This document shows positions 11,335 to 21,600 of a stretch of DNA of 64,000 nucleotides, one piece after another; positions within the stretch are counted from its first letter, which is position 1, and every line of letters begins with the position of its first letter. Origin of the DNA: Charina bottae. Taxonomy: Eukaryota > Chordata > Lepidosauria > Squamata > Charinaidae. A model generated the notes under the pieces. It was not told the origin of the DNA. It saw only the letters and a program-made list of their open reading frames with translations, and made no database searches. Position numbers and translations under genes: made by a program. The stretch spans positions 310,001-374,000 of the forward strand of contig JALMGJ010000014.1 in assembly GCA_023362775.1 (NCBI GenBank), read 5' to 3'.

Positions 11335-11616
11335 ATTTTCCCAGAGTCTATGAAGGTTCTCAGTCATCCAGGTGGAATTGTCTGTAGCTTGAATCATGTC
11401 AACTGGATTTCTATTTTCTTAATGGAAACGTTTCGCTCCTTATCCAAGGGGCTTCTTCAGTCTGAGCAAAGTTGGTAAGGGAATCCTAAATATATTTAGG
11501 ATTCCCTTACCAACTTTGCTCAGACTGAAGAAGCCCCTTGGATAAGGAGCGAAACGTTTCCATTAAGAAAATAGAAATCCAGTTGACATGATTCAAGCTA
11601 CAGATTTTCCCAGAGT
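11335..11616. mobile_element. Palindromic Penelope-like insertion with hammerhead-like motifs
   Basis: A 13-bp direct repeat ATTTTCCCAGAGT (11,335-11,347 and 11,604-11,616) brackets a 256-bp insert, consistent with a target-site duplication. From 11,381 to 11,604 the DNA is a perfect inverted repeat: two 112-base arms with no spacer, centred at 11,492/11,493. Each arm carries CTGAAGA (+ strand 11,525-11,531), a stem of GC, one mismatch and CCTT/AAGG around loop GGAT, then GAAAC (11,551-11,555). This matches the conserved CUGANGA...GAAA core of hammerhead ribozymes, which Penelope-like elements are known to carry. The family call rests on that motif and is an inference; no reverse transcriptase is present. 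Confidence 0.65.
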
Positions 11617-11940
11617 GAAATCTTGGGAGTTCTACAGGCAAATGTATGGAACTAGGATTTGTTGGGGCAATGCCATGTTCTTTATAGCAATTTGAAAGCA
11701 GCACAGATTTCTCTTGGCACTCTCATGACTGACCTTTAAAAAGTTCTAGTTCCACCTTTCTCTTCTGGCCATTTGGTTCCTTTTTAATTATGGGACAGGA
11801 CAAACAGCCCATGCAGGGAAGGCACATCTGGACTTGCAGACAGGATAGCAGGACAAGACACTCCACTTTCCAGGATAACATGCCTAGAATGTTTTACCCC
11901 AACAGGCCAGGAATGATTAGGTTGGGAAGCTGTTACTCAC

Positions 11941-12015
11941 CTTGACATAAGAAAAATTTGGATTCTCCGACAGGCACCTCCACTTTATTTGGAGCAATGT
12001 TCACCTGAAGAGAGA
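11941..12015 (-). CDS. NCAM1: NCAM1 coding exon 2, mature N-terminus and first Ig1 strand
   Basis: This 75-bp exon encodes (V)SLQVNIAPNKVEVPVGES, KFFLCQ, the start of the mature protein after signal-peptide removal. It lies between acceptor TTTCTCAG|TCTCTC and donor CAAG|GTGAGT. Length, phase and position match exon 2 of vertebrate NCAM1, and FFLC provides the first Ig1 cysteine plus the phenylalanine that contacts Ig2 in the known dimer. The segment NIAPNKVEVP differs clearly from the mammal/bird version (DIVPSQGEIS as I recall it). The signal-peptide exon that must precede it was not found. Confidence 0.96.
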
Positions 12016-13249
12016 CTGAGAAATAGAAAGAAGCACTATGAGATTATGATGTTCTTGCTCACCAAAAAAGGAAGGGCGTCATCTAATATTAATTGCAAAA
12101 CTGAACTTCAGGTCTGTGGAACACTGTTAGGTCTAGGACTTTGGGCTATGATAATACTGTTAGCATAGCCCAAAGTGAAGACTTTCAGATGCTGTATGTT
12201 CAGTTATTTTTAGCAAGAGCATTTGCATAGATCTGACCATGTCTGCAATTTAAAGTTAGAATACATCTTGTTACAGAAATTAGGAAAAGCAATGTCTGCA
12301 CTGCATTTCTGCAGTACTGTGTAAAATCATTTACTGTATATTCTTCTCAATTCATGGGCTCAATATAGGTGATGGTAACATTATTGCCAGTACCAGACAT
12401 TCCCTTCGAATCGGCTCCTAATTTCTGATGCATTTTGCTTAATCCAAGCTTGATATGGGCATGTCTTGGCTGCTCAAATTTGAAATGGATCCACAGATTG
12501 ATTGCACAGCCTAGAGGTTAGAGCAAACCATAACTTACTTACTTCCCTGTGCATTGAGCCAGCTGCCAACTGGGAAATTTCATCCTAGGTACAGGAAAGG
12601 CTATGGGATTTCCCCGGGACACTGGGGGTTCGCTGTTCCTCCGCCTTCCCTCCTTGATCCCATTTTTGGGATTTGCCTATAAGAATTAAAAGGTGCTCCC
12701 ATTCCATGCTATCCTTTCCTTTCTGACTCTTTCCACTCATATTGCTTCACTGGAGGCGAGTGACTTTCCTTCCCTCTCCCAATAATGTGCCAGCTCCTCT
12801 TTGACTCTGTTTTATTTCTGTGTAATCTAATTTTGCTCATCCATGTTATTTTAGCATAATTCACTCCCAGCCAGAACGACAGGACTGAACATAATAATAC
12901 CACTGAAAGGTTTATTAGGTTTAGTGCAGCAAAGACCTAAATAGCCCAGGACCAAAGAACCTTGGGCGCATTCGTCTTTCTCCTGCCTCTTTTGCGTGCG
13001 GTGCGGGGCCAACTCCATGGGTGTCTTTTTGGCTACGAGGTGCAAGACCCTACATGCTGCAGAGCCATTTTCACTGAGTGTTGGGCGCTGTGAGTCTCAA
13101 CAGTGAAGCGCAGAATGGAACAGATTCAGAAATGATTCCAAGACAATGGGCTGTGCTTAGTCACCCTGAGAGATCTTGCCATCCATCTCTGTTACTTTAT
13201 GACTCTGCCATTAACATTTCCATGCAATTGCTTTAGGAAGGCAGCAACA
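12016..13249. other. Intronic sequence with no recognised feature
   Basis: The block contains a small perfect hairpin at 12,139-12,175 (12-base arms CTTTGGGCTATG/CATAGCCCAAAG around a 13-base loop) and nothing else I can name. Confidence 0.6.
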
Positions 13250-13312
13250 AGGGTCCCTCCTTGTGGGGGAGATGGGCGGGATATAAATGTAATAAATAAA
13301 TAAATAAATAAA
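13250..13312 (+). repeat. CR1/L2-type LINE 3' tail with (AAAT)n
   Basis: TTGTGGGGGAGATGGGCGGG followed by ATATAAAT and five AAAT-type units matches the 3' end of the larger LINE copy at 43,700-44,437. The copy is truncated to its tail. Confidence 0.7.
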
Positions 13313-14758
13313 CTAGTGGTCACTAACATTCTTTCAAATCCAAAAGGCAGACCGGAGCACTACCACACGTGGCAAAGACACCACGTTTAATATGGATTTC
13401 TCCTCAGCCTTCTTACAGGGTAGCAGCAAAACCTTGGCAATGCACCAGAGACTTGCAAATGGCTAGCCTGCAGAACAGGGTTTTCCCCCAAATCCCTCAA
13501 CCTGATAGCTAGAAGCCACATGGGAGGGGCAGACCCTGGCCAGCTCCCCATCTCCTCCGTAGCACTTAAGGACAGTTGGAGAGACCTTTTGAAACTGCTG
13601 TGGGTGAGATTGTTTCAGGTGGCAAGCAGGGCACTTTGGAGTGAGATCTCCTGTCCGCAGCCCAGCCCTATTTACCTAGTACTAGTGGGTGGATGACTGT
13701 GGAATCTCTTCTCCCCTTTGCTTTGCTGCCTGCAGGATCCTTCTGGAGTGACATGCCCAAGAAGCACCTTGGGGAATATATTGCTGTATCTCACTAGCAC
13801 CACATAGTCTATGGTATGGATCTTGATCGGCAGCTCCACAAAGGACAGCTTCCAGACAGTTACTTATCTTCTGACCCCATCCTTGCTTCTTGTTGGATGA
13901 AGGATAAAGCTTATATACAAATTCAAGATTAAGGTTGCCATGGAAAACACCTTACGAAGAAGGCATGGCTCAGCTTTGTCCCATGTTCGGGTTATGCTTG
14001 AAAAGGCCTCCACTGAACATGCCTGCCTCTGCGTGCAGCTAGCTGACGCTTTTTCTGCTGTGTACTATAAAGGGCTCCTCACCCACAACGGCACTCACAA
14101 TCTCTCCCAGTCCCTGGCACCTGAGAGCATTGTGGTCTTTCATGATAAGTAATGAGCCATTAGAGAAGACATAATTGGATCCTGGCTCCCATCTGTGGGT
14201 ACGTTTGCTGGAGCTTCCTGCCCTAACAAGTCCAGGTCAAAGAAAGATTTCAAGAGGTCTGACCTAATGTGCACAATTTCTAAATTGCAGCCATTAGTTG
14301 GATAGAAAACAGTCACCTTAATAGAAGAACTGCTTGGTCCAGCATAGCCAAAACATTTTTTCCTAGTCTCTATTGTTGCAAATGCTTAATCTGTTCAACC
14401 CTTTAGTGGCCCAGTGCTATTGAACGGGGTGCTAGCTTTTTGAGATCGTCAGACCACAGACCCATTGGTTTCAAGTGCCTGTCTGCCTCTACACAGAGAA
14501 CTTAAAACTGGAACAGATCCCATAAAGGGGATCATTTACCAGCAACTTCTTTACTAGGCTCTGCACCAGATAATCATGCATTTCCTGGGTCCCACAGAAA
14601 AGTGATAGCAAACAGCCTCACTCCAAGGGGGAAAACAGTTAAAATCTTTTGTCTGTAAGCCAGTGGATGTTCCTCCTAAAATAAACAGAAAGACCCAAGA
14701 TTAAAAACTTTTAGCATTTTCTGATTTACTGTCTCCCAGAAAGTCATTATGATTGTCC

Positions 14759-14908
14759 ATCTACACCAGTGATTCTCATCCTTGGCAACTTAAAGATGTG
14801 TGGACTTCAACTCCCAGAATTCCCTAGCCACCATGCTGGCTGGGGAATTCTGGGAGTTGAAGTCCACACGTCTTAAAGTTGCTGAGGTTGAGAAACCCTG
14901 ATCTACAA
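14759..14908. mobile_element. Fold-back hAT-type MITE
   Basis: A 134-bp element (14,767-14,900) runs from CAGTGATTCTCATCC to GGTTGAGAAACCCTG and is an almost complete inverted repeat. Its long arms pass through GTGTGGACTTCAACTCCCAG and AATTCC, and the centre is near CATGCTGGC. The flanks ATCTACAC and ATCTACAA form an 8-bp duplication with one mismatch, supporting a hAT-type insertion. Half-copies with the same AACTCCCAGAATTCC motif occur near 15,422. Confidence 0.85.
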
Positions 14909-17900
14909 CTATATATGTGTCATTGCTGACAGCACCACTGGCCCCCTACAAAAGCATCCATGTCTGGTTTGAAATATGCTGTTCAACAGGGAAAGGACAA
15001 AGGCATACTGTAGTAAGATCAGCCACAGCTAGCCACCAAGGGATACCTCTGTGGGACTTTGGCCCATGACCACAGCATGGAAGACAGTGCAATTGCTCCT
15101 GGCTAGATGGCAACTGGTGCAACAAGGGAATTCTGGATTAGTATCAACAAGCATTTAATCATTAAAGTAATCTAGGTTAAAAAGAACTGAGAAACTAGGA
15201 TAAATGAACAGCTACTGCCACTCAATTATCGGCAACTATTTGGAGAAGAATCTAGGTCCTGACATCATTATGACCTGCTTTCCTCCTGGGACAAATAACC
15301 CTAGTGCAAAAGGAAATTCGAGATGTGGCAAGATCAAGACACCATTATGTTCTGCTGTATATTATGGGGGAGATCCTAGCTCAATTTATCCAGCTTAGTG
15401 TCCTTTATATGTATTGGAGCATCAACTCCCAGAATTCCCAGCTGGCATGCCAAAACGAATCACGGCAGTCAGTCTCAATATATATGGAAGCCACCGGGTG
15501 GGGGAAACTAAGTGAGAGTATTGACCTTGTTTGGATTTTTTCAGGGCTACCATGAATGCACCACAGAGTTCATGTTTGGTATGAAAAAAAGAGAACATGC
15601 TAAACATCTACAATGAGGGCAGGGATGAGCTCAAACAGGGAAAGGAAAGGGGAGGCTGTGAGCAGAGGTAGCATGCAACTGGTCCATTCTGCCCAAGATG
15701 AATCACTCTACCTTTCAGGCAAAGATGTCTCTTCTGTTACCATCTACAAAATGAAACTTCCAGCTAGGTTGGGACTGCAAGCTTTCTGAACATTCTGGAA
15801 GCTGTAACTCCAGCTGTAACTCCAATCCATCATGAAGGGGTTGGATGGAGGAAGGCTATGCCATGTGATTGGTTCCTTCATCAGTTGAGCTTTTTGTCTC
15901 TGCCTATAAAATTAGATTCCCACCCAGGTGCTTCAAGCCTCAAGAAGAATTATTTGCTTATCCTCTCCAGAAGTTGCACTGGGAAGGATCAGCTCCATGC
16001 AATGGTATGGGGTAACTCCAAGACTAATTTATTAGGAAGGAAGGACCCCAAATCCCAGGACTTTTTTTTTCTCTTTTAACATCTGCAAAGCCCTCAGAGA
16101 CCCTCCTTAACATATACTAGTTATGCAGATGACCATCAGGGTTTAGGGAGTGGCAATATAAAAAGATCATCACAGCCTTCATTCCTGGTCTGGATGGAAT
16201 GGGAAGGACAGACACCCACTAGAAGGGCAGGGAGCACCTTAGACAACGCATCCTGATGATGGCTTGATCCTGTCTTGACTGCCCACTGGTCTCATCTATT
16301 GGCAACAGTCTCCCAGTCAATTAAGGCATTCAAGCTCCCATAAGGCCATTTGACAGACCTTCCTCATCCCTCTTCCAAATGCATTTGCCCAAGCTTTGCT
16401 ACCCATATTAATTCAATAGAGATTCAATTTATAAAAATCAGCCATCCATTAGGGAAGTGGCTCCCAGAAAATAGATGGCTATTGCTGTTGGAAGCAACCC
16501 AGCTGTGGCAGAGGGCGGGGGGGAGAGTGACTATACTGCCTACATTGGCACTGCAGGGGCCAAAGGCAGCTTCTACTCTAGTTTATCACACAGCCCCACC
16601 TCACTGGTCCTGCACAGGTCTATTTATCAATAAAATAACTGGAGAGGAATTGGCTACAGCAATAGTTGCTAATCTTTTCCTACATGCAGTCCACTGACCC
16701 TACATACCATCAAAGGTTTTTATAGAAGACCCTGTTGAAGTACTTTCTCTTGCCCATGCCAGATAAAATGCCAGTGAGCTGCTTTGGGGGGATTCCCACA
16801 TTCTATACTGTATGTCTAAAGACCACTGGACCAGTAATCCCATGACTCAAGGGAGCCTTTACCTTTTCATCATAAGGATATCATACAAAAGCAGGACTAT
16901 TTAAATTTAGAGAATGTGATATTGCAGAAGGATGCCTGTGAAGCCAATTACATGGCAGATAATAATGTGACATCCAATATTATTGTTACTTTTGGTTGTC
17001 CACAGACTCCCTTTAGTACCCTTATGGCTTTCTTTGCATGGGTGTAATATACAGTACAAAGGCCACGTATATGATTAAGACAGGACAACAGGAGTCCAAG
17101 GCCAGTGACATTTACTAGAGGACATCAGGAGGTGTTGCTAGACAGCAGCTTGGGCATCCTCCTCCTCTCCTGACTTTATGTATATTTAAAACTCTGAATC
17201 TGAGGGTGCATCTTTTTTGCTTTTCCTTCAACCCTTCTCTCAAGAACCTCTCCACCCGCTTAGTGAATGGCACACCAGGTCTCTCCCCAGGAGAGGAAAG
17301 ATGGCAAAGGATACAACCAGACCTACCATTCCAATGAGACTTGCTCTGAAAACCTTTCCAGCTGAATCTTGCATGTCATTCAGCATGCATTCTCTGGCTG
17401 CATGCATGCGTGTGTGAGAGAGAGATCTGGACATCTTTATTCACATGCCAAAATTTGGAATCAGCAAATCGGCTCATACTTCTTAACCATTCATTGCTAC
17501 AAAGCCAGCAGATTTCCCTTGCACAAAACAGATGATACAAGCCGCTATTTTATTTTTCAGATATACTTCCATTCCCTATTTTAGCAGCTCCTGCTAGAGC
17601 AAATCAAATGGCATTCTACCCAATTAAAAGCTCTCACAATGAGGGACAGAAGGATAGGTCCACCCTCACCAAAATGGTATCAAATAATGAACCCCCCCCC
17701 TATTTCCATTTATCTGGATCAATGCTCTGGAGTGATTCTTTAGAAAGATGTAGAGCTCATGCTTTCCATGCATAGTTCCTAAATTCAGCCTTTGACATTT
17801 CAACTTACAAAGATCTCAGGTGAAGGGCCTGGACAAGAGGACATAGTGTAGAACAAGTACTTTGTCTCTCCTCTAAGGAAAGTGAAATGCCTATGTGGCA

Positions 17901-17952
17901 TCTAATTGGAGATGTGTAGGAGTGCAAATGCAGAACTTTTATAACTCATTAG
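14909..17952. other. Intronic sequence with no recognised gene
   Basis: I see only degraded MITE-like scraps (15,422-15,445 and about 15,780-15,850). Open frames here are short and lack recognisable protein features. Confidence 0.6.
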
Positions 17953-18668
17953 AGCAGCTGTGTCTTTTTTGGACTTCCGGTGGGGACATGTCGGACTGAA
18001 CAGCTGTGCCCGCAGGCTCAGCAGGCAGAACTGACAACGAGGCAGTTTTTTTCCTGAAGCCCAGGAGTGTTTTTCCAGAAAAAGGAAAACACCTGGAATC
18101 ACCGTCTGTCCTCCGGACGGCTGCTTGCAGCCAGAAGATCGCAAACAGCGTTTGCGCTCGACTGTTAAGAGCAGCCGGGAGGCTGGGACGTCACCATTTC
18201 CAAGCCGCGCTGTAGCCTTAAAGGGACATTAAGACCAGCCACCCCATTTCTAAATCACCCAATTTATATTTCTTTTAAGTACGCATACCCTAAGAGAGGC
18301 TTTCTACAGCAAGGAGAAACAGGTTCTCTTGGTGCTTATCGGTATTTTTGGGATCAATTTTTTTTTAAAAAAATCTTTTTAAGTTTTGGACTTTGTTTTC
18401 CGTCCAAATATTAAGGAGGATTGAGAGTAAATAATTGTCTCCTTGTTAGGGATATAGAGTAAGGGATTGATTATGGAAAATTGTTGTATATCCTTGCTGT
18501 TAAAAGTCAGAAGTCACCTCTTTTTGTAATTTTGAAAATTTTTCTCTTGTGTTTCTACACTTTCTTAGTTTTTTCTCTTTTTTCTTTGTAGTTTTTTTTT
18601 ACTGTAGCTTTTATCTTTGCTTGAAACTTAATAAAATTCTTATTAAAAAAAGCAGCTGTGTCTTTTTT
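17953..18668 (+). mobile_element. Internally deleted L1 derivative with 18-bp target-site duplication
   Basis: Perfect 18-bp direct repeats AGCAGCTGTGTCTTTTTT (17,953-17,970 and 18,651-18,668) flank a 680-bp element. It begins GGACTTCCGGTGGGGACATG, a GC-rich segment that looks like a LINE 5' UTR. It ends with a T-rich 3' UTR and AATAAAATTCTTATTAAAAAA. Its last 165 bases match the separate L1 tail at 40,639-40,805. No ORF1 or ORF2 lies between, so this is a non-autonomous deletion product or a short L1-derived family. The perfect duplication suggests a recent insertion. Confidence 0.85.
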
Positions 18669-21600
18669 CAGAATGTTGCCACTGTGGTAGGGATGCCTCC
18701 ACTGCAGGCCACGCTGTCCTGGAAACGGACACGGCTGCATTAATATGTTGCAAACAGAGCTTGCTCTCACTCCCACCCATTCCTAAACTCTTCTTTCAAA
18801 TGGTATCTGTGACACTGCACGGACTTTATACACACAGAGAGAAAATTATGCTTTTGGAGGACTATACTGATTGACCCTTATGTGATCTTCCCAGAAATTG
18901 TGGTTGAGTGGCAGGCTTAAAGTTTTGAAATAAAGATACTAGTATCAGAATTCAGCAATTTTCCAATCCCTGAGATTTTACACCCCACTGTTAGGGATAA
19001 AATTGTGTAATCTTGCAAGCCTCCCTGAAAGTTAGGCCCTCCCCAGATAACTGTTCTGTTTCCAGCATAATAAGGCTATGCATGCAACAGATTGTATGGA
19101 TAGACACTGAATAATTCCCTCTCTCCTCCATGTTCTATAGCAGAGCTTCTTCAATGCAGGACTTGCGGGGGTCTGCTGAACCCAAGTAGAAGTCAACTGT
19201 TCCCACCAAATAAAATATTGATGGAATCTCATAAAATCACACAAGATCTCATTTAAGAATGCCTGAGATTTCAGCATTATTATAAGAGACAGACAAAGCC
19301 TTTTGAGTAATCTGAAGATCTTGCCCAATGTTGTGATTCTCTGATATTTTGGCAGGCACTGTGAGATTTCCAAATGATATCCAGGGCCAGAAAAATTTGC
19401 TGCCCCCTGTTCTCGATTAAGTTGTGTGCCCTTATCATGCCTTAGTGATGATTTCTAATTACAGGACTAAAGCAAAATGAGAATGAAACAGATCTGAATT
19501 TCCAACACTGAATTGTGGGTGCAGGAAAGTATATTTTGGGATATTCTTCACACTGGATGCCACTCCTCTGGATGGGGAGGGACCCAGCAGCCTGAATTTT
19601 TCCCTTATAAATCTTCTCTGCATTCAGCTGGGCCCATTGAATTGTCACACCATATTTAATTAGTCAACTGGGAAGCTTCAAACCATATTCTTTTGATGGG
19701 ATCAGCTGTTCTCCCAATTTTTGAGGATACAGCAGTTCTTCTCCTGGTTTTAACACACTCTTGCCATTTCTGGGGGGGGGGGGGAATCAACATAAGCTGT
19801 CAATTCTTTACCTGGACTGCTACTCCCCCCCCCCCCACCAATAATGAGCAGGCTAGAACAATGTCCCCATTTCTGTTGCAATCAAGGCCACTGGAAATTA
19901 TTGGTTTATATTAATTCCTATTAAAATGAACTGAACGATCTACAGCTGTTTGAAAGGAATGCATATGCTTACTGGTTCTAAATACATTCAAATTGCAATC
20001 CTATGCAAGCTTACTTGGAAGTGAGTACTAATGGACTTAGCACAGACAACTTCTGAGTAAATGCACAGGACTGTCCTGTTAATAAAGATGGCATAAACTG
20101 TTTTATGATTATTCGGCAAGGCTAAACCCAAGGACAGAACTTCACTATAGCTATGCTGCAGTTCTTTAACCCAGCTCATTCTTTCTCTGCTTTCTACCAA
20201 GTAACCAAAAGTTAAGTGGCTGAATGCGTACGGTATGCATTTATTTATTTGTAATGATTATATCTGATGTACAAGCATCTGTTTAAGCTGTTCTTGTTGG
20301 TTTCTCTTTTATTGTAGATTTTATTTATTGAGGCTATTTAATTAATAGGGGGAGAGGAGAGAGGAGAAATGTAACTACTGGTTATTCTTCCTCTTTAGAA
20401 GGAGGGACTAGGAAATCCAAAGCTGGGGCTCCCCCCAAATTAGACTTCATATTTTCTAGAAGTTGTTGGGGAAAACTGTAACTAGGTAATATCCTCCAAA
20501 TTACAAGTCAAGAAAGTAGTTTCTCCAATCAAGCAGCAGCACTGTTTTCATAGCAAAAAAGTCAGGACAAAAATCTAGAGTATTGAGTTTCCTCAATATT
20601 ATTCATATATTTATTATATAATTGATAATTAATTTTAGAACTTCAGGAACAACATGCCAATATGTTTGTGTGTATGTGTGTGGGAGGGAGGGAGGGGCAT
20701 TTTGTAATTTTTGATCACTTCCAGACAATTACTAGACCAGGCATTTGCCATCTGCTTGACTGTTGTGTTAACAGCACAATCAGTGGAGATCTTTCTCTTG
20801 CTGGTGGATGTAGTTGTGACAGGAACTGAGCAAGCCTGCCCTGTCTTTGCTCAGGAATGCAGCAAGCCAGCTGAAACAGAGGCTATTTTCCACTGTCCCT
20901 TGTTGTTTGGGGGACAAACAACTGCCTTTGTCACCCAGATGTACAATCCCGCTCTCTACAGCAGCAGCTACCTCAGCTGGCCCTATCTGCTATACCAGCT
21001 GAGTGGGGGGAGGGAGAGCACACTGGGAATTATCCTGGGTTTGCCAGTACAGATCACAGGTACAGTGCAAATCTTCCTCCCTTGTCCTGGTCCCATGGAG
21101 TGATCTGACTGGGCAGTAGCCCAGGTAGACAGAAAAGGATAAAGACCTGGATTTCCATACATACTCTCACATCCTACACCAATCTGGAGAAGGAGTTTTG
21201 CATAATTAATTGTCCACTCTGCCCTAGTTTCCTAATCCAGCTAATCTTCTCCTCTCCCTGAAATGAAATGGCAAAGAGGAATGTTTAATAGTTTTCTATC
21301 CAAAGAAAATCAACATTTGTGCAGGGTACAACTGGCAGATTGCTCTCTATATCACACAGATATATCACATAGGTTTAAAAACGCTTGCTCCCCCAGGAAA
21401 GCAACACAGATTGGCCACACCAGCATCTACCACAGTGATATAGCTGAAGACTCTGGAAACACCAGTTTTATACAACCTTAGGACTTAGCTGTACCCTGAC
21501 AGATTGCAGATCAGGAGTCTGTATGAGATAAATATTCTTCCACATCCCCAAATGAAAAAATAAACTAAAAAGTTCCTGCAAGGTAAACAGAGAGAGTTCT

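Larger units (their letters stand above)
10568..11940 (-). other. NCAM1: NCAM1 intron within Ig1
   Basis: This 1,373-bp GT-AG intron contains a minus-strand LINE tail, a copy of a dispersed repeat and the palindromic Penelope-like insertion. The remaining sequence is unremarkable. Confidence 0.9.

Noticed and set aside
12139..12175. Perfect 12-base-arm hairpin as a possible RNA gene
   Set aside because: Too short and isolated to support a structured RNA; hairpins of this size occur by chance in 64 kb.
20711..21103. 130-codon frame with a leading hydrophobic stretch
   Set aside because: No known domain, no splice context, and located in featureless intron sequence.
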